Position numbers and translations under genes: made by a program. Positions 41,115-48,647 of a stretch of DNA of 61,355 nt are shown piece by piece. This DNA is from a virus, in IMG/VR virus record IMGVR_UViG_3300037180_000072, positions 1 through 61,355 of that record. One strand, written 5' to 3'. How positions within the stretch are numbered: the first letter of the stretch is position 1; each line of letters begins with the position of its first letter. The notes under the pieces were generated by a model. The model searched no databases, had not been told where the DNA came from, and worked only from the letters and a program-made list of their open reading frames with translations.

Positions 41115-42110
41115 TCAACCTTTCTTGAACAAAATTTCCCGTAAGGCGGCGTCGATCTTGGCTGCGATCTCGGGATGTTCTACCAGAAATGTGCGAGCGT
41201 TGTCAATTCCTTGGCCCAGACGTTCGCCGCCGTAGGAGAACCAGTTTCCGCTACGCTCCACTACTTTGTATTCTTCGCCGATTTTTAGTAAATCCCACTC
41301 AGCGGATATGCCGTGCCCGTACAAAAGTCGAACTTCCGCTTCCTGAAAAGGAGCGGCCATTTTGTTTTTTATGACCTTGATGCGCGTTTCCGCGCCAACG
41401 GGTTTGTCGTTTTCTTTGATGATTTGGGTTTTGCGGATGTCCAATCGCACGGACGAGAAAAACTTGAGCGCGCGGCCACCTGATGTAGTTTCATTGCTGC
41501 CGAACATCACGCCGATTTTTTCGCGAATCTGATTGATGAAAAATAAAATGGTGTGGGTCTTGTTCGTGACCGCAGTCAGTTTACGCATCGCCTGTGACAT
41601 CATGCGTGCTTGAACACCCATCTGGGCATCTCCGAAATCGCCTTCAAGTTCGGAGCGAGGCACCAGCGCGGCCACGGAGTCGATAACGATGATGGCAAAT
41701 TTGCCGGATTCAACCAAGGACTCGGTGATCTCAAGCGCTTGCTCTCCGTTATCTGGCTGAGAAATAAACAAATGGTCTACGTCTACGCCGAGCGCACGAG
41801 CATAGGCCGGGTCCAGCGCTTGTTCAGCGTCGATATATGCAGCTTTGTGCCCTAGTTTTTGTGCTTCGGCGACAACGTGTAACGCCAGTGTGGACTTTCC
41901 CCCGGATTCAGGTCCAAACGCTTCTACTACGCGGCCACGGGGGAGGCCGCCGATGCCCAAAGCTTTATCGAGCGCGAGGGAGGAAGTAGATATGACATCT
42001 ACGGGCGTGAAGTTTTTGCTGCCGAGAAGCATTATGCTTCCCTTGCCGTGCTGCTTCTCGATTGCAGATATTACTTCCGCGAGACTTTGGGTCTCTTCAG
42101 TTTTGCTCAT
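41115..42110 (-). CDS. recA: RecA recombinase
   Basis: Protein of 331 residues, close to bacterial length (about 350) but missing most of the acidic C-terminus. Walker A is [11 protein letters not shown] (about 64-74), Walker [12 protein letters not shown], with the L1 region [19 protein letters not shown] and L2 [16 protein letters not shown] intact. It polymerises on ssDNA and drives strand exchange. A full-length bacterial-type RecA in addition to Erf means the phage carries two recombination routes. Confidence 0.96.
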   Translation of the reverse strand: MSKTEETQSLAEVISAIEKQHGKGSIMLLGSKNFTPVDVISTSSLALDKALGIGGLPRGRVVEAFGPESGGKSTLALHVVAEAQKLGHKAAYIDAEQALDPAYARALGVDVDHLFISQPDNGEQALEITESLVESGKFAIIVIDSVAALVPRSELEGDFGDAQMGVQARMMSQAMRKLTAVTNKTHTILFFINQIREKIGVMFGSNETTSGGRALKFFSSVRLDIRKTQIIKENDKPVGAETRIKVIKNKMAAPFQEAEVRLLYGHGISAEWDLLKIGEEYKVVERSGNWFSYGGERLGQGIDNARTFLVEHPEIAAKIDAALREILFKKG

Positions 42111-42134
42111 GGCTGCTCCGGTCGAACTGCTATT

Positions 42135-43196
42135 CTAGCTCAAGTAGATTTGCGAAGTCAATGTTTTTTCGAGGTATTGTTTGTTGATGAGGAAGAAAGT
42201 TTGACTGGGTTTTTCGTAACTTCCTTTGATGGATACCGCGTAGGCCGAATACCCGATAAGACATCCGTTGGAGATAAACGACCCGCCGTCGTATCGGGTA
42301 TGGAAGTGGCCGAATACGTCCAGATTCACGTCGGGCCGCGCCTTGTTCCACTGCGCTATGGCCTTGTTAGCGCTGATCGAAATCCCACCGACGCCCCCTT
42401 GGTACTTGATGGCGTGCCCATGGTGAAATCGAACCACGTACTTCTCAAAGAAGGTCACGTAGGAATGGTAGCCTTCGGCGATCTGAAACTTCACGCGTGG
42501 GTTGCCTTTGAAATGGTCGCGCATGACATAGTACATAAAATGCTCCAGCGAGTTCCCGGCCTCGGTGGCGATCCTTTGTTTTTTCGTTGTCCGAGCGTGG
42601 TTACCGCTGTGGCAGACAATCAAAAGTTCCAGCGTCTTCGGAGTGTGCGACAGAATGTACTCGATGCCGCCGATCAGATGGCTCTGTGCATTGTACGCGG
42701 CGTCCATCGGGGCCAAAAAATTTGCTTCGGCCAAATCTTCGTGAATCGAATTGGTGAAGAAGTCGCCGAGCAAAGCGATTACGAGAGTGCGAATGCTGGT
42801 TTTCTGTTGCTCGATCCCCAGCCAGGATAGGGTGCCATGAACCAATTGTGAAAACCGCCGGTCGTAGATTTGCAAGTTGAATTCGTTCTTCCCGCTCACC
42901 TGACCGGGATCAACGCGCTCTTCGTTGTGATGATCAGACCAAACCACAACCGCAGCGGACTCACTTTGGTCGTGGGCTTCCTTGGCAAGAATTTTAGACG
43001 CTTGGGGGGTCAGTTGGCTAAAATCCTTCAGCGAGCCCAATTCGGTTTCAAGGCCAACTATTTTTTCGCGCAAAGCGGCGATCTGCGCGTCTTTACCTTC
43101 ACGCTTGTCTCGCAGCTTCTGAAGATCGATCTCGACTTTGGCCTTCTCGGAAAGTGGTTTGGCCTTCTTCGCCACATCGTTGATTTTAGTCGCCAT
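42135..43196 (-). CDS. Calcineurin-like metallophosphoesterase
   Basis: Protein of 353 residues. A coiled-coil N-terminus (1-60) is followed by VVVWSDHHNEE (D-x-H), VIALLGDFFTN (GD), CHSGNHARTT (GNH), RFHHGHA and DVFGHFHTRYDGG (GHxH): the five metal-binding blocks of metallophosphoesterases. Relatives in phages are thought to process DNA or RNA ends. It is encoded directly upstream of RecA in the direction of transcription, which favours a role in DNA metabolism. Confidence 0.85.
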   Translation of the reverse strand: MATKINDVAKKAKPLSEKAKVEIDLQKLRDKREGKDAQIAALREKIVGLETELGSLKDFSQLTPQASKILAKEAHDQSESAAVVVWSDHHNEERVDPGQVSGKNEFNLQIYDRRFSQLVHGTLSWLGIEQQKTSIRTLVIALLGDFFTNSIHEDLAEANFLAPMDAAYNAQSHLIGGIEYILSHTPKTLELLIVCHSGNHARTTKKQRIATEAGNSLEHFMYYVMRDHFKGNPRVKFQIAEGYHSYVTFFEKYVVRFHHGHAIKYQGGVGGISISANKAIAQWNKARPDVNLDVFGHFHTRYDGGSFISNGCLIGYSAYAVSIKGSYEKPSQTFFLINKQYLEKTLTSQIYLS

Positions 43197-43500
43197 CGGT
43201 TTCCTCCAATTTTTCTCGCAACAATGCGATGCTTGCGCGGCTGCCCCAGTAAAGTTTGTTGTCCACTTTTAGCCGGTAGTCCGCGAGACCAGGGTGATTA
43301 TTTATGCCACCGGAGTGGATGTCGGCACCCATGCGCTCGGAAACCTCCATAGTACCAAGCAACTCGGACAAGGGAAGTTTGTCAAGTACGGCGATGGCCT
43401 TTTGCGCGCGTGGGGGAAGTGGCAATTTGCTTTTTGACCGAGTTACGGTCACCCCATTCACCTTAAACCCGCGAGGTAAAGGCACGCTCGGTCTCCTCAA
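43186..43500 (-). CDS. Unknown small basic protein
   Basis: Protein of 104 residues with a basic N-terminus (PRGFKVNGVTVTRSKSKLPLPPRAQKAIAVLDKLPL) and a C-terminal DYRLKVDNKLYWGSRASIALLREKLEE. It overlaps the metallophosphoesterase start by 11 bases. It may be a small DNA-associated partner; no family recognised. Confidence 0.55.
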   Translation of the reverse strand: MRRPSVPLPRGFKVNGVTVTRSKSKLPLPPRAQKAIAVLDKLPLSELLGTMEVSERMGADIHSGGINNHPGLADYRLKVDNKLYWGSRASIALLREKLEETDGD

Positions 43501-44436
43501 TCAAGATTTTCCGTTAGCCAAATCCAAAAGCATTGCTATGCGATCCTGAACGTAGTCGTCTCTCTGCAATTTCTCCGGCAAAATTTGCAACTCGTTCACC
43601 CGCGCGGCCCATTCCTGCGCTGTGTGTGCTGCGGCGGTTGCGGCGGTCAGTTTCGCCTGCGCATTCTGTGCCGCGAGCGCAGATTGCAAGACGGATAGGT
43701 TAACGCCGGATGGGGTAGTGTTATTCTTGGCCGACTCGATCCACTCGGGAAAGATCAATGCATAAACTTCGTCGAAACACTCCACAAATGCCGGACCAAC
43801 TTGCTGGCGCTTTGCCCATGTTATGCAGGTACGGCCCAATCGTCCAAAGCCGAAGAACGGAACAGCGTGGCCCCCGAGATTTCCGCCGACAAACGGGCCA
43901 TTCCATGGTTTGCCGTTGTCGAAATCTTCCATCATGCTGGCGGTGACTTGAATGCCCGTGTATACGGAACCAAATGCATTTATGGCCGCGTTTAGTTCTT
44001 CAGGATCGCGCCAGTTTACGGCGGCCCAACCGAGAATCAAACCTTTGGCCTGCGCGTAGGCCAAAAGGTCGGTGAGCGCGGTGCCTTGGTCGGTTGGATT
44101 TTCCCCGTCTATCAGCAGTGCGTTTGGGTTGTAGCCGGTGACTGCCGTGTATAAATCAAGTGCGTCTTTGTCGGTGAAGATTTCAGGAGTTCTATTGGCT
44201 GCGGAGTTCGCCATGCGGATATGGAGAAAACTGGCTTCCGCGCAGTCGCCCACTTGGTCATTAGCCAGCATGGATTTTGCCCACACCGAATCAGGAACAG
44301 CGTACTCCCATCCGCGTTTTTCAGGCGCGGACGGGAGTATCGGGGTTGGCGAAGGCGCCGAGATCACATCACGCAACGCCGCAAAATGTAAGGTGTTGGG
44401 ATGATACTTCGGCGCGGGTTTTTTGAGTGGGTACAT
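43501..44436 (-). CDS. Papain-like cysteine protease-fold protein
   Basis: Protein of 311 residues. NDQVGDCAEASFLHI (C65 at the start of a helix, preceded by Q61) and VGGNLGGHAVPFFGFGRLGRTCITWAKRQQVG (H190) match the Q-C-H order of C1-type peptidases. An 80-residue Ala-rich helical tail follows (240-311). No signal peptide is present, so it acts inside the cell or virion unless exported otherwise. It is paired with a lipoprotein gene just upstream. Confidence 0.65.
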   Translation of the reverse strand: MYPLKKPAPKYHPNTLHFAALRDVISAPSPTPILPSAPEKRGWEYAVPDSVWAKSMLANDQVGDCAEASFLHIRMANSAANRTPEIFTDKDALDLYTAVTGYNPNALLIDGENPTDQGTALTDLLAYAQAKGLILGWAAVNWRDPEELNAAINAFGSVYTGIQVTASMMEDFDNGKPWNGPFVGGNLGGHAVPFFGFGRLGRTCITWAKRQQVGPAFVECFDEVYALIFPEWIESAKNNTTPSGVNLSVLQSALAAQNAQAKLTAATAAAHTAQEWAARVNELQILPEKLQRDDYVQDRIAMLLDLANGKS

Positions 44437-44442
44437 TTTTCG

Positions 44443-45099
44443 TTATCGGTAAGAGAACGGATGCAGCAAAGTCTTGGTCGGGACGTGTGCGCGGCAAGGT
44501 GCGCCCACGACCGGGCAAGCATTTGCGTTCCAGCCGTTGACGATATTTTGCGACGAGACCACGACGCGGACAGGAATGTGGTACACGATTCCGCTATGGA
44601 GCGTAACCGTAGTCACCGCCGCCGCCGGTTGCCCGACTAAGGTAGCGATGGATTCGATGATCGTCAAAAAGCTGTCCGTACCGGCGACGATGCGCGAAGC
44701 CAACACGGAGTTATCGAATTGAGACGCAGCCAAGAATGCTGGCAGATTCGTCTCGGCGGCTTCGGAGATCGAAAGCAGCGTCGAGTTACCGGCGGCTTTG
44801 TTGGCTTCAACTGAACTGACCGTATTCGTTAACACCTGCTGCCATGCAGTGATGAGGGTCGTGTCGTGGGCGTCGATTGGAGTGCCTTCGACGGCGGATG
44901 TGATGGTAAGCGCATTCGCGGCAAGTTGGGCAGCGAGTGCAATCAAGGCGTCGATTTGGCTGGCGGTGCAGCCCTGTAGAGCGACGGCAGGCGTGAGAAG
45001 ACCGAGACAGATCAACGTAACCTGACAGACCTTCTTGAGCCACGACCACGAGCCGAACGTCGGCGCACGGAGTGTGTACAACGGCATTGCTGAAGTCAT
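44443..45099 (-). CDS. Phage-encoded lipoprotein
   Basis: Protein of 218 residues, starting at ATG 45099 after GGAGAT. The N-terminal basic, hydrophobic stretch (SWLKKVCQVTLICLGLLTP) ends in the lipobox AVALQGC, then a Thr/Ala-rich helical mature domain. It is expected to be lipidated and anchored in the envelope. It is led by a sigma70-like promoter. It could act in superinfection exclusion or host surface remodelling; function unknown. Confidence 0.7.
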   Translation of the reverse strand: MTSAMPLYTLRAPTFGSWSWLKKVCQVTLICLGLLTPAVALQGCTASQIDALIALAAQLAANALTITSAVEGTPIDAHDTTLITAWQQVLTNTVSSVEANKAAGNSTLLSISEAAETNLPAFLAASQFDNSVLASRIVAGTDSFLTIIESIATLVGQPAAAVTTVTLHSGIVYHIPVRVVVSSQNIVNGWNANACPVVGAPCRAHVPTKTLLHPFSYR

Positions 45100-45143
45100 T
45101 TGTATCTCCTTATCGGGTAAATCGGATGTGGTACCACTTCGCC

Positions 45144-45172
45144 AAGGTACATTATTTCTGGGGGAATGTCAA
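45144..45172 (-). promoter_or_regulatory. Sigma70-like promoter
   Basis: Minus-strand TTGACA (45167-45172), a 17-bp spacer, TACCTT (45144-45149). It shares TTGACATTCCC and the TACCTT -10 with the promoter at 48598-48626. It drives the lipoprotein-protease pair and possibly the RecA block. Confidence 0.65.
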
Positions 45173-45552
45173 GTATTTTTGCTGAGTTGTTGCTTTGCTA
45201 AACGCTTCGCTAAACGCTTCGCCAACCTGCGCTGCTTCTTGGTATCTACTCGGCCAGGGAGACCGTATCGCGGCGCGCCCAGTGCAATCGTAGCTGGAGA
45301 ATTTTCCAAGTAATCGACTGCGGCTCTCAGTAGAATCAAACTGTCTCGAAATCGGCCAAGCGCGCGATTACATGCAGGGCAAAGCAAGCCGCGAATTAGC
45401 CCGGAAGTGTGGTTGTGATCTGTGTTAGGCTTTTTCATTGGCCGCTTGCAGATCGCGCACAAGCCTTTTTGGTGAGCCAATATTTTTTGCTGGTCGGCCA
45501 GAGACAAATTGAAGATGCGAAGAAGGCGTTTTTCTTTGGCGGAGGTTGTCAT
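45169..45552 (-). CDS. EndoVII-type HNH endonuclease
   Basis: Protein of 127 residues. GLCAICKRPMKKPNTDHNHTSGLIRGLLCPACNRALGRFRDSLILL is the recombination endonuclease VII core (two Cys pairs, DHNH, LLCxxCN). The C-terminal tail is basic with tandem KRLAKRLAKRLAK encoded by a 12-bp repeat (about 45190-45225). It overlaps the upstream gene by ATGA. Probably a free-standing mobile nuclease rather than a housekeeping resolvase. Confidence 0.85.
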   Translation of the reverse strand: MTTSAKEKRLLRIFNLSLADQQKILAHQKGLCAICKRPMKKPNTDHNHTSGLIRGLLCPACNRALGRFRDSLILLRAAVDYLENSPATIALGAPRYGLPGRVDTKKQRRLAKRLAKRLAKQQLSKNT

Positions 45553-46415
45553 TTCCCGCCCGGTTTCTTCAGTCCCTGCAGCGCTTTGGACGGTATGGTT
45601 TTTTCGTTAGCTTTTCGTACATCTCCTTCCGCGCCGCTTCCTGTTGCGCCGGGCTCAGTTGCTGAAATAGGCGAAACGTCAATCGTCTTCGTAGGCGGCG
45701 CTACTTCTTGTCCGCCGATGCTGCCGAAGGTGATATGATCTGCGGGCTCTGCGGGCGGCGTGATATTCTTGGCGCGGGCAAAACGAGTTTCTTCCGGCTC
45801 AAACTCACTGGCGGCTTCGACAGCTTCATTTCCTATCGCCAGTCCTGCGACATCCGTGGCTGTTTTTCCAACCGCGCCTGCCAAGTTACCGCCGGGTTTC
45901 GCGCCTTGGGCAAAGGCGCGCAATCTGTCGGACACGGGGGACACGCCAGGCATGAGCGACCCGACGGCATCGGATGCGAGCGAAGTAGTATCAGCCAAAC
46001 CTTGTCCGTACTTTTTGGCATGGAAATCCTGGACGCTGTGTATGAGATCGGATTTGGCTTGGTTGTAGTCGGCGGTGGTAGACTTGCCGCTTACCAGATT
46101 GGTTACCTTGGCAGCGACTTCTTTAGACGCGCGGTAGGCAAGCAAGCCTCCGGGACCAAGTAATTCAAACGCCAAAACCTCTTTGTGGTCTTGCGGAGGG
46201 AGAAAATCCTGGACCTGGTCTTTGGCTTCTTGGCCGATGCCTTCAGTGAGCCGAGTCGCAAATGGCTTGGCGGATTCGTTAGGATCGGCGCCGATGTGCG
46301 TAGCTTGGGTAGCTGCTGCGGATGCGCTTGCGTCTACCGGGTCCGGTGGAGGCGCAGGTACGGTAGCGGCGGCTTGAGGGGAAAGTGTGCTTGTGTCGTT
46401 GGGCGCGGGAGGCAC
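45549..46415 (-). CDS. Unknown Ala/Pro-rich protein
   Basis: Protein of 288 residues starting at GTG with an AAGGTG ribosome site. Pro/Ala-rich N-terminus (1-50), a helical middle (GIGQEAKDQVQDFLPPQDHKEVLAFELLGPGGLLAYRASKEVAAKV) and a disordered C-terminus. No enzyme motif. It resembles the putative ejection proteins at 122-3876 in style and may be a virion component. Confidence 0.45.
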   Translation of the reverse strand: MPPAPNDTSTLSPQAAATVPAPPPDPVDASASAAATQATHIGADPNESAKPFATRLTEGIGQEAKDQVQDFLPPQDHKEVLAFELLGPGGLLAYRASKEVAAKVTNLVSGKSTTADYNQAKSDLIHSVQDFHAKKYGQGLADTTSLASDAVGSLMPGVSPVSDRLRAFAQGAKPGGNLAGAVGKTATDVAGLAIGNEAVEAASEFEPEETRFARAKNITPPAEPADHITFGSIGGQEVAPPTKTIDVSPISATEPGATGSGAEGDVRKANEKTIPSKALQGLKKPGGK

Positions 46416-46424
46416 AAGGCACCT

Positions 46425-47039
46425 TTAGGCGTCAGGATTCAAAACCTGCAATTTTGGATCAATGGCGAAGGCGTCGTGAATTCGGCGTTTATCTACGTCA
46501 TGGATGCCCCCGTCTGAAGCCAAAACGCGAAAATTGGATGGATCGACTGGAGGCAAGTGTTCGAGGCCGTCAGGACGCGGCGGCAGGACCACAGGGGCGG
46601 CTGCAGAGGCTTTTTTACTTGTGGATGACTTCCCACCCTTCCGGGTAGTTGAACTCGCGGCAGGGGCTGCGCCAGCCTCGTCAGCGGCCTTTTCAGGAGT
46701 GGTCGCGGCCCCAATTAACAGCTTTGCCAATGTAGGATGGGCCTCGGCGTAATCGGCGACTTCGGGAGGCAGAGATTTCAAAGTGTTGATGGCCCCGATT
46801 GCTTTGTCGAGAGGCGCGACAGCGGGCATGAGAGATTTCTTGGCCTGATAAAGTTTGTCTTTTGTGTCTTCCGGGACGGCCAAAGGCTGCAGTTTTGCCA
46901 CCAACTCTTCCGGCGATTTTGTGTTAAAAAACGCGTCATGCAAGTCCGCGCGCTGACTATCGTTGATCGCCGGGTCTCCGTCGAGGATGGGAAAAGCAGG
47001 ATCGGAGAACGGAGATTGTGTTTGAGATTGAGGGTCCAT
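46425..47039 (-). CDS. Unknown protein with disordered linker
   Basis: The start is set at ATG 47039 (GAGGAA 8 bases upstream); in-frame ATGs at 47045 and 47087 are alternatives. This gives about 204 residues: a helical region (FPILDGDPAINDSQRADLHDAFFN ... LPPEVADYAEAHPTLAKLL), an Ala/Ser/Lys-rich linker and a C-terminus with VLASDGGIHDVDKRRIHDAF. No family known. The upstream region holds clustered GGTAC sites. Confidence 0.45.
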   Translation of the reverse strand: MDPQSQTQSPFSDPAFPILDGDPAINDSQRADLHDAFFNTKSPEELVAKLQPLAVPEDTKDKLYQAKKSLMPAVAPLDKAIGAINTLKSLPPEVADYAEAHPTLAKLLIGAATTPEKAADEAGAAPAASSTTRKGGKSSTSKKASAAAPVVLPPRPDGLEHLPPVDPSNFRVLASDGGIHDVDKRRIHDAFAIDPKLQVLNPDA

Positions 47040-47053
47040 GTTCATTTTCCTCG

Positions 47054-47138
47054 GTACTTCTAAATTAGTACCCATATGACGGTACACATCGAAGCTAAAC
47101 GACCCTTATATGGGTACACTCGACTCCAAAACGGGTAC
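47054..47138. repeat. Cluster of GGTAC/GTACC sites with a 10-bp inverted repeat
   Basis: GTACCCATAT (47068-47077) and ATATGGGTAC (47108-47117) are perfect inverted repeats, and further GGTAC copies occur at about 47054, 47081 and 47134. The cluster lies in the only gap between the phosphatase gene and the gene at 46425, where an operator would be expected. Confidence 0.45.
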
Positions 47139-47140
47139 GG

Positions 47141-47782
47141 CTATCCACACGACGCGTCGGCTATGACGTTGCTGTCCATTTTCGTCGCGCCCATCAAAAC
47201 TTCAAATTCAAATTCACCTTGAGGGTCTAAGTATACCCCAATAATTCCACCCGGTTCCACGATGTCACCTTTTTCATCAAGACCCATCGCCATTTTGATG
47301 ACCGAATTGTGGATCACAGCCACCGTCGGAAGGCTTTCGTACGGCGAGCAAGCATACTGAAAAATCACTTTCACTCGGTCAACACCTTGATTCCAGCTTT
47401 CGCCGCCAGGGATCGGGACATCAGGGTTGGCTCGAAAATATTGGAGTCGGGCTTTGCGTTCTGGCGTTTTTTCTTTACCTGTAAACTCGTCCCCGAGGAA
47501 CCAAGCGCGTAGATTTGGATCGGTCGCGAGAAACGGGCAGGCCGCATTCACCTCGTTCATTATGATTTCGGCGGTTTGATATGCACGCGGCAGGTCCGAG
47601 GAAATGATGCGGCCAACTTTTTGGTACGCCAGCCACTGCCCGGCTTTTTCGGCGGACTGGCGACCTTCTGGGGAAAGTACGAAATTTCCCCAGCCATCCC
47701 ATCTATTTTGGATGTTTAGCTCGCCGTGGCGAACCCACAGCATGACTAGCTCGCGAGATGGGTCCATGTTGATGTCTGACAT
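47141..47782 (-). CDS. Histidine phosphatase superfamily protein
   Basis: Protein of 213 residues. LWVRHGELN (R18, H19) is the phosphate-accepting RHG motif. ISSDLPRAYQTAEIIM, the GGES segment and TVAVIHNSVIKMAM (second His) complete the phosphoglycerate-mutase-like signature. It would dephosphorylate small phosphoesters. It is read from the late motif 7 transcript together with the two tRNAs. Confidence 0.85.
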   Translation of the reverse strand: MSDINMDPSRELVMLWVRHGELNIQNRWDGWGNFVLSPEGRQSAEKAGQWLAYQKVGRIISSDLPRAYQTAEIIMNEVNAACPFLATDPNLRAWFLGDEFTGKEKTPERKARLQYFRANPDVPIPGGESWNQGVDRVKVIFQYACSPYESLPTVAVIHNSVIKMAMGLDEKGDIVEPGGIIGVYLDPQGEFEFEVLMGATKMDSNVIADASCG

Positions 47783-47798
47783 TTTTGGTTCCTTGATC

Positions 47799-47874
47799 TG
47801 GAGCCCGAAGATGGACTTGAACCACCGACCCGCTGTTTACAAAACAGCCGCTCTGCCAACTGAGCTATTCGGGC
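47799..47874 (-). tRNA. tRNA-Thr (anticodon UGU)
   Basis: A full cloverleaf on the minus strand, 76 nt including an encoded CCA. The acceptor GCCCGAA pairs with TTCGGGC, the D-arm has GGCAGAGC, the anticodon stem GCTGT/ACAGC holds loop TTTGTAA (anticodon TGT), and the T-arm reads GGTGG-TTCAAGT-CCATC. Confidence 0.93.
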
Positions 47875-47879
47875 AAAAT

Positions 47880-47964
47880 TGGTTGCGGAGGCCGAGAATC
47901 GAACTCAGCGTGCCAATTGGCGCCGGTTTATGAGACCGACAACCCTCCATGGGTAGTCTCCGCA
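47880..47964 (-). tRNA. tRNA with CAU anticodon and long variable arm
   Basis: 85 nt on the minus strand, 5 bases upstream of the tRNA-Thr. The acceptor TGCGGAG/CTCCGCA is followed by A and encoded CCA. The D-stem is ACCC/GGGT with a tiny loop ATGGA. The anticodon stem TCGGT/ACCGG holds loop CTCATAA (anticodon CAT). The T-arm GCTGAG-TTCGATT-CTCGGC can make six pairs. The variable region of about 14 nt contains the hairpin GCCAATTGGC, which is not normal for tRNA-Met or tRNA-Ile2. Confidence 0.8.
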
Positions 47965-47972
47965 GACGAAAA

Positions 47973-47999
47973 CCCTTCATTTATGGACAAAAAAGTCTT
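47973..47999 (-). promoter_or_regulatory. Late promoter-like motif, copy 7 (tRNA unit)
   Basis: Minus-strand AAGACTT, TTTTGTC, CATAAATGAAGGG. The first gene downstream is the tRNA with the CAU anticodon, 9 bases away, so here the motif cannot be a translation element. This supports its reading as a promoter. Confidence 0.8.
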
Positions 48000-48165
48000 A
48001 TTGTCCCGACTGCTCCGAAGGTATTGACTTCAACTTCTGAACACGCTCGTAACCCTTAATCGCTCTGGCAAACTTTTCAATCAGTTTGCGCTCGGGCAAG
48101 TTAAGAGGCTCAAGAATGTACAGAACTTCCTTGGCCGCGCGGTAGAGTTTTTCGGTGGAGGTCAT
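47998..48165 (-). CDS. Small basic helical protein, 55 residues
   Basis: ATG 48165, overlapping the upstream stop (ATGA), stop TAA 47998-48000 which forms the start of late motif 7. The product is helical and basic (TEKLYRAAKEVLYILE, LPERKLIEKFARAIKGYERVQ). No family. Coupling to the gene before it supports a real gene. Confidence 0.55.
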   Translation of the reverse strand: MTSTEKLYRAAKEVLYILEPLNLPERKLIEKFARAIKGYERVQKLKSIPSEQSGQ

Positions 48166-48260
48166 TGTTGTTTTACCCGAAACGCGTAGTACAAACCAGA
48201 AACAAATCCCAGGTCAAACACGACCCATACCCACATTGGCACAAACCAGTATTTAAGCAT
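48162..48260 (-). CDS. Small membrane peptide, 32 residues
   Basis: ATG 48260, TGA 48162-48164. A single hydrophobic helix (WFVPMWVWVVFDLGFVSGLYY) is followed by a basic end FRVKQQ. It begins just after a terminator hairpin, whose distal strand GGAGG could serve as its ribosome site. Function unknown. Confidence 0.45.
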   Translation of the reverse strand: MLKYWFVPMWVWVVFDLGFVSGLYYAFRVKQQ

Positions 48261-48261
48261 A

Positions 48262-48300
48262 ACAAAAATCCTCCGAAGCTAGAGTAAGCCTTCGGAGGAT
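48262..48300 (-). terminator. Rho-independent terminator
   Basis: Minus-strand stem CCTCCGAAG / CTTCGGAGG (9 bp) with an 11-nt loop, followed by ATTTTTG. It lies downstream of the gene ending at 48328. Its 3' strand also offers a GGAGG upstream of the next small gene, so some read-through expression is plausible. Confidence 0.8.
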
Positions 48301-48327
48301 AGGATGTCAACTACTTTTTGCGAGTGA

Positions 48328-48522
48328 CTAGGCCGTGACGGCGCCGGAGAGGCGTTCGAGTTCGGCGAAGCTTTCGGTCGAGATGCTGAGTCGGGCGTCG
48401 GTCGCGCGTTGGTAAGTTCCGGGATTGGCTCCGGTTCCGTGTTCGGCCACGAAGTCTCGGCCTGCCTGGCTCACCGGGCGAATCTCGTTGCCCTTGAAGA
48501 GTAGATCGAATCGTACGTCCAT
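48328..48522 (-). CDS. Unknown small protein, 64 residues
   Basis: Beta/alpha mix (DVRFDLLFKGNEIRPVSQAGRDFVAEHG ... TDARLSISTESFAELERLSGA). The ribosome site AAGAGGTG is near the ATG. It lies between a sigma70-like promoter and a terminator, so it forms a one-gene transcription unit. That arrangement suggests an early-acting protein within the late region. Confidence 0.6.
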   Translation of the reverse strand: MDVRFDLLFKGNEIRPVSQAGRDFVAEHGTGANPGTYQRATDARLSISTESFAELERLSGAVTA

Positions 48523-48597
48523 CGGTACACCTCTTTCTTGAACTTCTGAATTTTGAATCTAAAGACGGGCTAAAGCAGACTACCCGCCAGCACCACG

Positions 48598-48626
48598 AAG
48601 GTACCAGCGGGCAGTGGGAATGTCAA
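48598..48626 (-). promoter_or_regulatory. Sigma70-like promoter
   Basis: Minus-strand TTGACA (48621-48626), a 17-bp spacer, TACCTT (48598-48603). An inverted repeat CTGCCCGC/GCGGGTAG (about 48581-48615) overlaps the -10 region and could form an operator. Confidence 0.65.
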
Positions 48627-48647
48627 GAACTAATTCGATGTAAAGTG

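Noticed and set aside
45190-45225. 12-bp tandem repeats as a CRISPR-like or regulatory array
   Set aside because: They are in-frame codons for the basic KRLA tail of the HNH protein, with no spacers.
47880-47964. Selenocysteine tRNA
   Set aside because: The long variable arm and extended T-stem fit loosely, but the anticodon loop CTCATAA gives CAT, not TCA, and the D-arm is short.
48299-48310. TTGACA within the terminator region at about 48303
   Set aside because: The sequence at 17-bp spacing (TTACTC) lies inside the terminator loop and no convincing -10 is present.
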